This document shows, piece by piece, positions 1 through 8,657 of a stretch of DNA of 64,000 bases; the stretch's first letter is position 1, and each line of letters opens with the position of its first letter. Origin of the DNA: Betaproteobacteria bacterium (GTDB lineage: Bacteria; Pseudomonadota; Gammaproteobacteria; Burkholderiales; Usitatibacteraceae); contig JADKJR010000021.1 in assembly GCA_016720925.1 (NCBI GenBank), forward strand, positions 8,496 through 72,495. Direction: 5' to 3'. The position numbers and the translations under genes are program-made. The notes below the pieces were generated by a model that saw only the letters and a list, made by a program, of their open reading frames with translations, was not told the DNA's origin and searched no databases.

Positions 1-227
1 GCGCCAGCGCCGTAAGTGACGACCGCCACGCCGGGCGCGCCGGAGATCCGCGCGGCCGCATCGGCGGCGAACCCGACTGCAGGTTCATGACTGAGCGTGT
101 AGAGCGGCAGGATTGCGGATTCCTCGATTACCTTGAAAAACGGCAAAACGAAATCACCAGGGATTCCGAAGATCTGGCGTGCGCCGTGGGCCTTGAGCGC
201 GATGAGGAGTGATTCCGCAAGATTCAT
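1..227 (-). CDS. ThDP-dependent 2-oxoacid decarboxylase, N-terminal part (cut by window edge)
   Basis: Reading leftward from an ATG at 227, the 75 visible residues begin MNLAESLLIALKAHGARQIF and continue with GIPGDFVLPFF and LSHEPAVGFAADAAAR. This is the N-terminal pyrimidine-binding domain of the pyruvate/indolepyruvate decarboxylase and acetolactate synthase superfamily. The Glu of S-H-E-P is where these enzymes place the glutamate that activates thiamine diphosphate. The G-I-P-G-D-F-x-L-P-F-F pattern suggests a phenylpyruvate/indolepyruvate-type decarboxylase rather than acetolactate synthase, but the rest of the gene lies outside the window, so substrate is unresolved. The gene is incomplete because the window ends, not because it is broken. 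Confidence 0.75.
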   Translation of the reverse strand, partial: MNLAESLLIALKAHGARQIFGIPGDFVLPFFKVIEESAILPLYTLSHEPAVGFAADAAARISGAPGVAVVTYGAG

Positions 228-359
228 GGCGGGCCAGCGTCGAGTTTGGGTTCGTCCATTGTCCAGTCCCGGAATCGTCCTGCTTTGTTCCAGATCAACG
301 GAGCGAACAGGTGCACATTATTCTTGGCGCGCGTATCCGCATTGGGCATGCTGTTGCGA

Positions 360-737
360 CTAGCTTTCGAAGCGTGCTCCGAAGGCTTCGGCATACGCGC
401 TCTCGCCATACTCGAAATGCGCATCGGGCGTCTCACCGAGGTAGGTGGCTTCCACCGTGACCTTGACGTATCGATCAAGCTTTTGCCAGATCGCATAGGT
501 CAAAGTACGCGCAATATCCGCGGGGCGCTCGCCGGCGCGGATCTCGTGCTCGGCGGAAAGTGTAATGGCCATCGCATCGCCAACGCGGGCGCGTTCCACT
601 TCCTGGGGTTTCGCCCAATTGGCCGTGAATGCCTCGACCACCGACGGTACTTCGCGCGGCAGCAATGGCGATGCACTCAGATCGAGTCGATAGAGGTTGC
701 CGGCTTTGGCGAATTGCACGTGGACGGGAGTATTCAT
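360..737 (-). CDS. hypothetical protein, 125 aa
   Basis: An ATG-started frame of 125 residues that I do not recognise. It is acidic and soluble-looking, with no signal peptide or membrane segment. The middle (D-I-A-R-T-L-T-Y-A-I-W-Q-K-L-D-R-Y-V-K-V-T-V-E) reads as a helix followed by a strand. I prefer it over the opposite-strand frame because its residue composition is that of a normal folded protein, while the antisense frame is rich in Arg, Cys and His. There is no clear Shine-Dalgarno sequence before the ATG. It lies between the decarboxylase start and the terminator of the isomerase operon, so it is probably transcribed on its own. Confidence 0.6.
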   Translation of the reverse strand: MNTPVHVQFAKAGNLYRLDLSASPLLPREVPSVVEAFTANWAKPQEVERARVGDAMAITLSAEHEIRAGERPADIARTLTYAIWQKLDRYVKVTVEATYLGETPDAHFEYGESAYAEAFGARFES

Positions 738-827
738 GAGTTTACGTTAATGGAACTTTTGCCATGGCGCAATGCTAGGCAAAGACGAAAGTTTGGATTA
801 GCATCATTGACTCCCGACTGGGGAACG

Positions 828-858
828 AAAAAAAGGGCAGCCGTAGCTGCCCTTTTTT
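828..858 (-). terminator. rho-independent terminator of the yciB-yciI-bolA-PpiC operon
   Basis: The arms GGGCAGC (835-841) and GCTGCCC (846-852) pair perfectly around a 4-base loop. The stem is flanked by seven A on the left and six T on the right, so it could work in both directions. It lies about 80 bp beyond the isomerase stop on the minus strand, and no plus-strand gene ends nearby, so the minus-strand operon is its likely user. Confidence 0.85.
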
Positions 859-939
859 CTTCCTTCTGCGCCGCCATCCCCGAACAAAACTTTCGCCGCG
901 TCCAGGATGATTGATTGTCGCCGTGTGGCGGACAATGAA

Positions 940-1794
940 TTACTTGAGGTCTATCTTGGCCTTGCTTTTCAGTTCCTGCACCAGCTTTGAAACCTGTTCC
1001 TGCTGCGCACGCTGGCGGAAATTGTCTTTCACTTCGTCATACGTCGGCACTTTCATCGCGCGTGAGTCGTCGAGACGAATGACGTGATAGCCGAAAGGTG
1101 ACTTGACCGGTACGTCGGTGGTCTCGCCTTTTTTCAGCGCTTTCATGGCATTGCCGAACTCAGGTACATAGCGGCCGGCCGGACCCCAATCTAGATCGCC
1201 ACCATTGTCTTTCGAGCCGGTGTCCTTGGATTTTTCCTTGGCCAGTTTGTCGAAGGCATCGCCACGCTTCAGTGACGCGATGATTGCCTTGGCATCGTCT
1301 TCCTTGTCAACCAGGATATGGCGTGCCTTGTATTCCATGTCGCCCATTTGTGCCACGAATTGCTGGTAATTTGCCTTGAGCTTCTCGTCGGTAACCGGGT
1401 TGGCTTTGACGAAGTCGTCGAAGTATGCGCGGATCAACACGGCCTGACGGGCCATGTCCATTTGTGCGGCGACCGTTGCATCCTTGTCGAGACCCTTTTT
1501 CTTAGCGGCCTGGGCGAGTACCTCGCGGCTGATCAGTTCTTCGCGAATGGCGTTTGCCACGTCGGGGGAAGCAGGTTGGCCGCTCGCCTCACGCTCCTTG
1601 TTCATTGCGTCGAAATGCGCTTGCGGAATGGTCACGCCATTGACGCTGATTTTTCCTTCCGCTTTGGCTTCGGCCTTTGCGGCTTTGGATGCCTTGGCGG
1701 GCTTTTCGGCTTTTTCAGCAGTTTGCGCCATGACGGCGGGTGCCGCAAACGCGACAGCAACAGCGACAACGAGGGATTTCAATTTGAGTTGCAT
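940..1794 (-). CDS. periplasmic peptidylprolyl cis-trans isomerase, parvulin/PpiC type
   Basis: A 284-residue secreted foldase. The start is the ATG at 1794, preceded by a good AGGAAG ribosome site; an upstream in-frame start at 1824 would put ten residues before the signal peptide. The order is a signal peptide (MQLKLKSLVVAVAVAFAAPA, cleaved near VMA-Q), a Lys/Ala-rich linker to about residue 45, a SurA-like helical chaperone segment (about 50-145), and a rotamase domain (about 150-260) with Y-K-A-R-H-I-L-V, G-G-D-L-D-W and P-F-G-Y-H-V-I-R. The family isomerises Xaa-Pro bonds in the periplasm and helps fold outer-membrane proteins. It is last in the operon with bolA, 48 bp downstream of it, and the terminator at 828-858 follows. 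Confidence 0.9.
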   Translation of the reverse strand: MQLKLKSLVVAVAVAFAAPAVMAQTAEKAEKPAKASKAAKAEAKAEGKISVNGVTIPQAHFDAMNKEREASGQPASPDVANAIREELISREVLAQAAKKKGLDKDATVAAQMDMARQAVLIRAYFDDFVKANPVTDEKLKANYQQFVAQMGDMEYKARHILVDKEDDAKAIIASLKRGDAFDKLAKEKSKDTGSKDNGGDLDWGPAGRYVPEFGNAMKALKKGETTDVPVKSPFGYHVIRLDDSRAMKVPTYDEVKDNFRQRAQQEQVSKLVQELKSKAKIDLK

Positions 1795-1842
1795 GGGTCT
1801 TCCTTCTGTGTGGTAATTGAACATGAAAATTGTTACTGGGGC

Positions 1843-2121
1843 TTATTGCGCACGCGCATCGATCTTGAGCGCGTGAATGCGGGTTTGCATCAAATCGCCC
1901 AGCAGGTCGTAAATCATCCGGTGGCGTGCCACGGAGGACTGACCCAAAAAAACGGGCGAAACGATGGTGAGTTCGAAATGCGAGCTATCGTGCGCACCGG
2001 TGCGAGCCGCGTGATCGCGCGCACCGGCATGCCCGGCGTGTGAAGCGGAATCATCGATGATTTCAAGTGTGACCGGATGAAGCGGCGCCAGACGTTCGCG
2101 GATGATGGTTTGTATGTTCAT
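1843..2121 (-). CDS. bolA: BolA/IbaG family protein
   Basis: A 92-residue BolA-fold protein. It has the family N terminus (I-R-E-R-L-A-P-L-H-P-V-T-L-E-I-I-D-D-S), then S-H-F-E-L-T-I-V-S-P-V-F-L-G and R-H-R-M-I-Y-D-L-L, with the conserved late His in L-M-Q-T-R-I-H-A-L. Between residues 25 and 45 it carries a His/Ala/Gly-rich insertion (HAGHAGARDHAARTGAHD) richer in His than usual. BolA proteins work with monothiol glutaredoxins in iron-sulfur trafficking. It lies 19 bp downstream of yciI in the same minus-strand operon, an arrangement common in Betaproteobacteria. Confidence 0.93.
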   Translation of the reverse strand: MNIQTIIRERLAPLHPVTLEIIDDSASHAGHAGARDHAARTGAHDSSHFELTIVSPVFLGQSSVARHRMIYDLLGDLMQTRIHALKIDARAQ

Positions 2122-2140
2122 ATCGATTCAATCTTGCCGG

Positions 2141-2446
2141 TTAGGCCGGCAACACTTTTTTGAAAGGCTTGACGGCGACGCTGGAAAATACGCCGGCTTT
2201 GCAATAAGGATCTTCTGACGCCCACGCAATGGCGGATTCGCGCGAGGCGAATTCCGCCACGATCAAAGAACCCGAAAATCCTGCAGGCCCCGGGTCCTCG
2301 CTGTCGATCAACGGATGCGGGCCAGCGACAATCAAACGACCCTCTGCCTGCAACAGTTTAAGACGCTCAACATGCGCCGGCCGATTGGCGAGACGCTTGT
2401 CCAGCGCGCCGGGCATCTCCTCGCAAATAATTGCGTACAGCATCAA
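2141..2446 (-). CDS. yciI: YciI family protein
   Basis: A 101-residue small protein of the YCII fold (ferredoxin-like alpha/beta). Supporting motifs are R-P-A-H-V-E-R-L-K-L-L-Q-A-E-G-R-L, the G-P-H-P-L segment that supplies the family His-Asp pair (H near residue 44, D-S-E-D just after), and W-A-S-E-D-P-Y near residue 78. The biochemical role of the family is not established. Its ATG overlaps the yciB stop by 4 bp (ATGA), which indicates translational coupling within yciB-yciI-bolA. Confidence 0.93.
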   Translation of the reverse strand: MMLYAIICEEMPGALDKRLANRPAHVERLKLLQAEGRLIVAGPHPLIDSEDPGPAGFSGSLIVAEFASRESAIAWASEDPYCKAGVFSSVAVKPFKKVLPA

Positions 2447-3003
2447 ATTTCCTTGGCTTTGGTCACTGGCTCCGCCGGCTCATCCGGTAGATATTTCGCC
2501 AGCCAGAATGCCTGGGCCAAAACGAACACGAGGCTTAACGCCGTGCCGCCAAAGACTTTCACCTTTACCCAAGCGTCGAGTGAGAGTGTCATGGCGAAGT
2601 ATTGGTTCAGTCCCGCCAGCAGCAGGAAAAAACCGCCCCAGGAATAGGAAAGCTTTTTCCACGCTTCAGCAGGCAGCTCGATTTCATTGCCGAGAATGGA
2701 TTTGAGGGGGTTCTTGCCGAGTGCCGCGGCTGCAATGATGAGCGTGCCCATCAAGCTGTAAAACAGGGTCCACTTGATCTTGATATAGAACTCATCCTGC
2801 AGCAGGATTGTCGCGGTTCCGAATATGAGGATGAACCCGAGTCCGATCCATTGCACCGGCTTGACTTTTTCCTTGCGAACAAGGCACCAGATGATTTGCA
2901 CAATCGCCGTCGCAATGGCGACGCCAGTCGCGACATAAATGTCGGCGAACTTGTAGGCCGCGAAAAACAGGATGACCGGCAGGAAATCGAACAGAAGCTT
3001 CAT
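2443..3003 (-). CDS. yciB: inner-membrane septation protein A (YciB/IspZ)
   Basis: A 186-residue inner-membrane protein starting MKLLFDFLPVILFFAAYKFA, the typical family start; a longer frame from 3054 has no family similarity in its first 17 residues. About five hydrophobic helices can be seen (residues 5-20, 22-40, 50-66, 75-95 and 120-165), with the motif S-W-G-G-F-F-L-L-L-A-G-L-N near residue 122. YciB proteins help maintain cell-envelope integrity and have been linked to septation. It is first in the operon and overlaps yciI by 4 bp. Confidence 0.93.
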   Translation of the reverse strand: MKLLFDFLPVILFFAAYKFADIYVATGVAIATAIVQIIWCLVRKEKVKPVQWIGLGFILIFGTATILLQDEFYIKIKWTLFYSLMGTLIIAAAALGKNPLKSILGNEIELPAEAWKKLSYSWGGFFLLLAGLNQYFAMTLSLDAWVKVKVFGGTALSLVFVLAQAFWLAKYLPDEPAEPVTKAKEI

Positions 3004-3118
3004 TAATTGCGGACGAAAAGAGCGAACATTATGGCAAAGAGGACAGAAAATCAATAACTTGGCATTTTCGCATGTTCAGGGCAGGTGCACAAATCTGATT
3101 GTTCGACCGGCCAACCGA

Positions 3119-3904
3119 CTAATGAGTTCGTGTCCACCGCGCATGTTCTGTTTCAATCAGGGCCCGCGTTTCCTCGGGGAATCCAGGTTGGGAGGCCAGC
3201 GCGCAGGCTTCCTCGTAGAAACCTGCGGACTCATCGGGAAGGTGAGCATTCAGGGTATCAAAGGCGAAGCGCATCATTGCAGCGTCAGCCGTGCGAATGG
3301 CGGTAATGGCGAAATTGAGATTCAGGAGGCGCCAGGCCCGTTCCGGGTTTGAGCGTTCCATATCGGCTTTCAGCGCGGGTGTCAGATGCTGCACGAAGCC
3401 CTGCATCAGCGCATAGACCGCCGCCGCGTCCTGGCGAGTTTCAGCGCGATTGGATTGGGCCGCGAGCGCGTTGGCGATGGGTTCCGCCGCTTGAATGGGC
3501 AACTGATGACGCATTGCCCAGTAGCCGATGCCAATCTGCACCATGTGCAGGATTTCCCGCTGATCGGTATTTTCCAGCCGGTCAAGCCAGGCATCCAGTT
3601 CGGCCAGGCAGCGAAGCGCCTCGTCGACGGCCCGGGCGGCATCATTCACGGGCAGTTCGCTATCCGCACCGTATTGCGAATCGAGGTTTTGCATCAGTGG
3701 TAGAAACTCACTGATGATGGAGATCAGCCCGACCGCATCCGTGGCGCCGCCAGATCCACCGAAGCGCTGCTGGTAAGCCTCGTTGACCGAGGCCGCCAGG
3801 GCGGCAAAGCGTTCGCGCAGGAGTGCATGGTCGGCGAGATTGGTGTCATCGGCGTTAATTAGATGTATTTGAATCGGTTTGGCGCTGGTTTTGCGTTCGG
3901 ACAT
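3119..3904 (-). CDS. hypothetical helical protein, 261 aa
   Basis: A complete 261-residue frame from an ATG at 3904, not assigned to a family. It is soluble, acidic and almost entirely helical by composition (long Ala/Leu/Glu stretches such as A-V-D-E-A-L-R-C-L-A-E-L-D-A-W-L-D-R-L), with no signal peptide or membrane segment. The middle contains Q-I-G-I-G-Y-W-A-M-R-H, and the C terminus has A-L-I-E-T-E-H-A-R-W. It is transcribed divergently from the PHP phosphatase, with only 44 bp between the starts, so both promoters must share that gap. Confidence 0.8.
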   Translation of the reverse strand: MSERKTSAKPIQIHLINADDTNLADHALLRERFAALAASVNEAYQQRFGGSGGATDAVGLISIISEFLPLMQNLDSQYGADSELPVNDAARAVDEALRCLAELDAWLDRLENTDQREILHMVQIGIGYWAMRHQLPIQAAEPIANALAAQSNRAETRQDAAAVYALMQGFVQHLTPALKADMERSNPERAWRLLNLNFAITAIRTADAAMMRFAFDTLNAHLPDESAGFYEEACALASQPGFPEETRALIETEHARWTRTH

Positions 3905-3948
3905 GTTGTTTGCGTAGGTGTTCTTTAGGCCGAGCCGGGCAGTTTGCT

Positions 3949-4860
3949 ATGATGATCGGCTGCGTATCAAGTGAAAAAGTTCGGGAAAAATTGCAGAATT
4001 TTGATTTACACAGTCACAGTAACGCATCCGATGGCTTGTTGACGCCACGCGGCCTGATCGAGCTTGCGGTCGAAATGGGATGTGATGCGATTGCCTTGAC
4101 AGATCACGATACCACGGACGGATTGCACGAAGCCGGGCAGGCGGCGCGCGAAAAGAACCTTCGATTCATTTGCGGCGTGGAAATCTCGGTTACCTGGCCA
4201 CTGGCCCCACATGGAAGCGCCCGCCACGCGGACATCAAACCCACCACCATTCACATTGTTGGCCTCGGCATCGATCCTGCGAACACGGTCTTGGCGAGCG
4301 GGCTTGAGTCCATTCGTGCCGGACGTCTCGAGCGCGCACGACGTATGGGCGAGGATTTTGAGCGGGTCGGCATTAATGGATTATTCGAGGATGCTTTCGA
4401 TATTGCCGAAAACAAGACGATGATCGGGCGCACCCATTTCGCGCGTGCGCTCGCCGGGCGAGGACTGGTGAAAAGCGTGGGAAAGGCCTTTGAGCGGTAC
4501 CTGACGTTTGGCCGCCCCGGCTATGTTGCGCATCAATGGGTGTCGGTGGCTGAAGCCGTGACATGGATCCGCGTCGCAGGCGGCGTGCCGGTAGTCGCTC
4601 ATCCAGGGCGCTACAAACTGACTCGGGCCGAAATCAGGATACTCATGGACGATTTCAAGGCGGCTGGCGGCCGGGCAATTGAAGTGGTCACCGGTAGCCA
4701 CCAGCCGCATCAATACCGCGAATACGCCATAATCGCGCGGGAGATGGATTTCCTGGCCTCGCGCGGCTCGGACTATCACGGACCCGGCGAAAGCCACTTT
4801 CAGCCCGGCAAGCTCCCGCCACTTCCCGCGGACTTGATCCCGGTGTGGCACGCACTTTAG
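3949..4860 (+). CDS. PHP-domain phosphoesterase (3',5'-nucleoside bisphosphate phosphatase type)
   Basis: A soluble metal-dependent phosphatase of about 300 residues. The polymerase-and-histidinol-phosphatase domain is marked by F-D-L-H-S-H-S-N-A-S-D-G, A-L-T-D-H-D-T-T-D-G, C-G-V-E-I-S, P-V-V-A-H-P-G-R-Y and R-G-S-D-Y-H-G-P, which together supply the His/Asp/Glu trinuclear metal site. This is the YciV/RnaM group, which dephosphorylates pAp-like nucleotides and short 5' RNA ends. The start is uncertain: ATGs at 3949 and 3952 lack a good ribosome site, and the domain itself begins about 17 codons later. The next gene follows after 30 bp. Confidence 0.88.
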   Translation: MMIGCVSSEKVREKLQNFDLHSHSNASDGLLTPRGLIELAVEMGCDAIALTDHDTTDGLHEAGQAAREKNLRFICGVEISVTWPLAPHGSARHADIKPTTIHIVGLGIDPANTVLASGLESIRAGRLERARRMGEDFERVGINGLFEDAFDIAENKTMIGRTHFARALAGRGLVKSVGKAFERYLTFGRPGYVAHQWVSVAEAVTWIRVAGGVPVVAHPGRYKLTRAEIRILMDDFKAAGGRAIEVVTGSHQPHQYREYAIIAREMDFLASRGSDYHGPGESHFQPGKLPPLPADLIPVWHAL

Positions 4861-4890
4861 CTAACCAACAAGAATCAAGAATCCACCTGC

Positions 4891-5520
4891 ATGTCCCAGT
4901 TCTTTGCCATCCACTCGACTCATCCCGAAACGCGCCTGATCAAGCGAGCGGTGGATATCGTGCGCAAAGGCGGCATCATCGCCTATCCTACCGACTCCTG
5001 CTATGCGATCGGTTGCCACATTGGCGACAAGCACGCCATGGAGCGGATGCGCAGGATTCGCGGCGTCGACGAACGCCACCATTTCACGCTCATGTGCAGG
5101 GATCTGTCGGATATCGGTACCTTTGCGAAGGTGGACAATGCCCAGTACCGCTTGTTGAAGACCCACACGCCGGGCACCTATACCTTCATTCTCGACGCGA
5201 CGCGTGAGTTGCCCCGGCGGCTGGCGCACCCGAAACGCGCGACCGTGGGTGTGCGCGTGCCAGAGCACCCGGTGACGCATGCGTTGCTGACGGAACTCAA
5301 CGAGCCTCTGTTGTCATCCACGCTCATGTTGCCCGGTGAGGCTGAACCGCTCAATGATGCTGAAATGATCCGCAAGAAACTCGAACATCAGCTTGATCTG
5401 ATCCTCGACGGCGGCGCCTGCGGTGTCGAGCCAACCACGGTGATTGATTTGTCGGGAGATGCCCCGATTCTGATAAGGCGCGGCAAAGGCGATATCTCCT
5501 CGTTCGGGTTTGACGAGTAA
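4891..5520 (+). CDS. yciO: Sua5/YciO/YrdC family protein, YciO type
   Basis: A 209-residue protein of the YrdC fold. Motifs include G-G-I-I-A-Y-P-T-D-S-C-Y-A-I-G-C, K-R-A-T-V-G-V-R-V-P-E-H-P and S-S-T-L, which form the ATP and carbonate binding cleft. Family members make threonylcarbamoyl-AMP for the t6A modification of tRNA. The D-S-C-Y-A-I-G variant and R-R-G-K-G near the end are more like YciO than the main TsaC enzyme, so this may be a paralogue. It lies between the PHP phosphatase (30 bp) and the M50 protease (26 bp), probably in one transcript. Confidence 0.88.
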   Translation: MSQFFAIHSTHPETRLIKRAVDIVRKGGIIAYPTDSCYAIGCHIGDKHAMERMRRIRGVDERHHFTLMCRDLSDIGTFAKVDNAQYRLLKTHTPGTYTFILDATRELPRRLAHPKRATVGVRVPEHPVTHALLTELNEPLLSSTLMLPGEAEPLNDAEMIRKKLEHQLDLILDGGACGVEPTTVIDLSGDAPILIRRGKGDISSFGFDE

Positions 5521-5546
5521 CCTGACTTTCAACATTCAAGGCTTTA

Positions 5547-6194
5547 ATGGACGCAAACTTCATCCAGAAGATCACGATCTATGCCATTCCACTGATCTTC
5601 GCGATTACGCTGCACGAGGCGGCCCACGCCTTTGCCGCGCGCTATTTTGGCGACGCTACCGCCTACATGCTGGGTCGCATGACACTCAACCCCCTCAAGC
5701 ACATCGACCCGGTTTGGACGATATTGGTGCCGATTGTGACGTTACTTTTCACGCCGCTGGTATTCGGGGCCGCGAAGCCGGTACCAGTTAACTTTGGCGG
5801 CTTGCGCAATCCCAAACGCGACATGATCTGGGTTGCGGCAGCCGGGCCGCTCGCGAATTTGACGATGATGATTATCTGGGCGGTTGTTGCCAAAATCGCC
5901 ATCAGCCTGCCGGAATCCGGGCCGACGGTTTTCCTGGCATTGATGGGTGAAGCGGGTATCTTTGTGAATGCGTTGCTGATGGTGTTCAATCTGTTTCCGC
6001 TGCTGCCCCTGGATGGCGGGCGGATTCTGACGGGACTTTTGCCGAATCGCCTCGCCTATTCCTTTTCGCGCACGGAGCCTTACGGCATGTTCATCCTGAT
6101 CGCCCTGATGTTGAGCGGTATTATGGGTAAATTTTTGTGGCCACTGATCGATATCAGCATGAAATCGATATACGCTATAATAGGTTTATCTTGA
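5547..6194 (+). CDS. site-2 protease family membrane metallopeptidase (M50)
   Basis: A 215-residue integral membrane zinc peptidase. The first helix carries H-E-A-A-H (residues 22-26, the zinc-binding H-E-x-x-H), and a later helix carries N-L-F-P-L-L-P-L-D-G-G-R-I-L, whose Asp is the third zinc ligand. In between are A-A-G-P-L-A-N-L and about five hydrophobic segments. This is the compact PDZ-less group found next to yciO and trpS in many Betaproteobacteria. Substrates are unknown. I found no clear terminator in the 245 bp that follow. Confidence 0.92.
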   Translation: MDANFIQKITIYAIPLIFAITLHEAAHAFAARYFGDATAYMLGRMTLNPLKHIDPVWTILVPIVTLLFTPLVFGAAKPVPVNFGGLRNPKRDMIWVAAAGPLANLTMMIIWAVVAKIAISLPESGPTVFLALMGEAGIFVNALLMVFNLFPLLPLDGGRILTGLLPNRLAYSFSRTEPYGMFILIALMLSGIMGKFLWPLIDISMKSIYAIIGLS

Positions 6195-6439
6195 TAGCGG
6201 CAGTCTTGGTTTAGAGACTCGATTCGCCTCCCGGCGAGAATCTCACTGCTACTGATCGAACGCGGTACCGAAAGCCCACGAAGTTTAAAAGGCCGCCCGT
6301 TCTGGTCCATACGTTCCATACAGATACGCTTGTTCCACATATACGCAATATTTTTTCGCGCCGTTGGCTCTATTGCCGATTGATTCGCCACTTTACTTGC
6401 AAACCATCATCTTGCTTCCCAAGGGTATAGACCCTAACC
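6195..6439 (+). other. intergenic region upstream of trpS, no gene seen
   Basis: These 245 bp contain no convincing reading frame on either strand. There is a weak partial palindrome around 6220-6242 and AT-rich stretches near 6345-6360. A trpS promoter probably lies here, but no clear -35/-10 pair stands out. Confidence 0.4.
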
Positions 6440-7648
6440 ATGTTTCCTGACAGAGTACTTTCCGGCATGCGTCCGACCGGACGCCTGCATTTGGGCCATT
6501 ACCATGGCGCGCTGAAAAACTGGGCGAAGTTACAGCATGAACACCCGTGTTTTTTCTTTGTCGCCGATTGGCACGCCCTGACGACGCATTACGAAACGCC
6601 TAACGTGATCGAGGAATACACCTACGACACCGTGATCGACTGGATCGCGGCCGGCATCGATCCCGCGCAGGCGACGCTGTTCGCGCAATCCAAGGTTCCG
6701 CAACACGCTGAACTGACGCTGCTGTTATCGTTCTTCACCCCGCTTTCATGGCTGGAACGGGTGCCGACGTACAAGGACCAGATCGAAAAGCTGGGCGAAC
6801 GCGGACACGATCTGGCCACCTACGGTTTTCTCGGCTACCCGTTGATGCAGGCGGCGGACATTCTCATCTATCGTGCCAACCAGGTACCGGTCGGTGAAGA
6901 CCAGGTCTCGCATGTTGAACTGACGCGCGAAGTCGCACGGCGGTTCAATCACCTGTTTGGGAGAGAAAAAGGCTTTGAGGAAAAAGCCGAAGCCGCCATC
7001 AAGAAGCTGGGCGCAAAAAAGGCCAAACTCTATAACCAGCTTCGCACCAAATTTCAGCAGGAGGGCGACGAAGCCGCGCTGGTGGAGGCGCGTGAGTTGC
7101 TGGGTGATGTGCAAAATTTATCAATGGGAGATCGCGAACGGCTGTTCGGATTCCTCGAAGGTGGTGGCAAGGTGATTCTGCCGGAGCCACAGGCACTGCT
7201 CACCGCGACCTCGCGTCTGGTCGGCACCGATGGCCTGAAAATGTCGAAGAGTTACGGTAATACCATTGATTTGCGCGACAAACCCGAGACGGTCACCACC
7301 AAGGTGCGGACCATGCCCACCGATCCCGCGCGTGTCCGTCGCACCGACCCTGGCGACCCGGAAAAATGTCCAGTGTGGAATCTGCACCAGGTTTATACCG
7401 ACGATGCGGTACACAAATGGGTAATTGAAGGCTGCAAGAGCGCCGGCATCGGCTGCCTGGAATGCAAGCAACCGGTGATCGACAGCATCATCAAAGAATT
7501 GACGCCGATGCGTGAACGCGCGGCGCCGTTTGAAGAAGATCCGACGCTGGTAAAGAACATTCTGGCCGACGGTTGCGAGAAGGCGCGCGGCATAGCCGAA
7601 GAAACCATGCGCGAAGTGCGCGACGCGATGGGGCTGAGTTTTTCGTGA
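6440..7648 (+). CDS. trpS: tryptophan--tRNA ligase
   Basis: A 402-residue class I aminoacyl-tRNA synthetase that charges tRNA-Trp. The HIGH-like signature is H-L-G-H-Y near residue 17 after R-P-T-G-R, the tryptophan-site region is P-L-M-Q-A-A-D-I-L-I-Y and G-E-D-Q, and K-M-S-K-S is near residue 267. It is longer than the roughly 330-residue E. coli type. The extra part (about residues 170-245, rich in Glu/Lys, including R-E-L-L-G-D-V-Q-N-L-S-M-G-D-R-E-R) lies between the tryptophan pocket and KMSKS; betaproteobacterial enzymes commonly have this longer form. scpA follows after 46 bp. Confidence 0.96.
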   Translation: MFPDRVLSGMRPTGRLHLGHYHGALKNWAKLQHEHPCFFFVADWHALTTHYETPNVIEEYTYDTVIDWIAAGIDPAQATLFAQSKVPQHAELTLLLSFFTPLSWLERVPTYKDQIEKLGERGHDLATYGFLGYPLMQAADILIYRANQVPVGEDQVSHVELTREVARRFNHLFGREKGFEEKAEAAIKKLGAKKAKLYNQLRTKFQQEGDEAALVEARELLGDVQNLSMGDRERLFGFLEGGGKVILPEPQALLTATSRLVGTDGLKMSKSYGNTIDLRDKPETVTTKVRTMPTDPARVRRTDPGDPEKCPVWNLHQVYTDDAVHKWVIEGCKSAGIGCLECKQPVIDSIIKELTPMRERAAPFEEDPTLVKNILADGCEKARGIAEETMREVRDAMGLSFS

Positions 7649-7694
7649 GCACTTTTGTGAAAATGCGCATTTATCGCAAATGGGCGGGAACTGA

Positions 7695-8546
7695 ATGAGC
7701 GTGGAACTCGTCGTCGATAACACCCAGCAGCCGTCGCTGGACATGGCGATGCCGATGGCCCGCATCAAGGGCGAGCCGTTGACCGACTTGCCGGCTGATC
7801 TGTTCATTCCGCCCGATGCGTTATCGATCATCCTCGATGAGTTTGAAGGCCCTCTGGATTTGTTGCTCTACCTGATTCGCAAGCACTCCCTGGATATCCT
7901 GAATATCCCGATGGCCGATCTCACGCGGCAGTACATGACCTACGTCGAGGCCATGCGCGAAGGCCAGCTTGAACTGGCCGCAGAGTATTTGCTGATGGCG
8001 GCGCTGCTAATTGAAATCAAGTCGCGCATGCTGCTGCCGCGTCCACCGCGCGAGCATGCGTCAGAACCGGAAGATCCGCGTGCCGAACTGGTTCGCCGCC
8101 TGCTCGAATACGAACAAATGAAAGCGGCCGCGCATGCGATCGACCAGCATCCGCGGAAGGATCGCGATTTCTCGACAGTCGACGTCATGATTGAGCAGTC
8201 ACTGGTTGCGCGGGTACCAACGGTACTGGTCGCGGATCTCACCGAAGCCTGGCGCGTCATTCTCAATCGTGCCAAAGCAACACAACGGCACCGCATTTCC
8301 CGCGAAGAGCTGTCGGTTCGTTCGCATATGTCACGCATCCTGCGGCATTTGAATGGATTGGGTTTTGTGCGTTTTGATGAATTGTTTCAGCCGGAAGAGG
8401 GCGTGGCTGTGGTGGTCGTAAGCTTTCTGGCGGTGCTGGAATTGGCGCGTGAATCGTTGATCGACATTACTCAGAGCGCTGCTTTCGAGCCGATTTACGT
8501 AAAGCTTCGCGACGCGGAACCGCCGACACTCGAGCTGTCGATCTGA
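7695..8546 (+). CDS. scpA: segregation and condensation protein A
   Basis: A 283-residue kleisin. After a variable N terminus of about 45 residues comes the diagnostic F-E-G-P-L-D-L-L-L-Y-L-I-R-K-H-S-L-D-I (residues 53 on), then L-A-A-E-Y-L-L-M-A-A-L-L-I-E-I-K-S-R-M-L-L-P, and a C-terminal winged-helix region with F-L-A-V-L-E-L. ScpA bridges the SMC heads and binds ScpB dimers, forming the condensin that organises and segregates the chromosome. Its partner scpB follows 111 bp later. Confidence 0.96.
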   Translation: MSVELVVDNTQQPSLDMAMPMARIKGEPLTDLPADLFIPPDALSIILDEFEGPLDLLLYLIRKHSLDILNIPMADLTRQYMTYVEAMREGQLELAAEYLLMAALLIEIKSRMLLPRPPREHASEPEDPRAELVRRLLEYEQMKAAAHAIDQHPRKDRDFSTVDVMIEQSLVARVPTVLVADLTEAWRVILNRAKATQRHRISREELSVRSHMSRILRHLNGLGFVRFDELFQPEEGVAVVVVSFLAVLELARESLIDITQSAAFEPIYVKLRDAEPPTLELSI

Positions 8547-8657
8547 TAGACCGGCGGGATGAATGCTCTTTACCTCCGGAATATGTTCTTGCCCTGTCAC
8601 CCGGGATATGCCAAGTGAGGGGCGCTCTAATATTGCTGTAAACAGGCAGTCCAAAAT

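Noticed and set aside
246..914. 222-residue plus-strand frame over the first hypothetical gene
   Set aside because: Composition is that of an antisense shadow (many Arg, Cys and His). The minus-strand frame has normal protein composition, and the plus frame runs through the terminator at 828-858.
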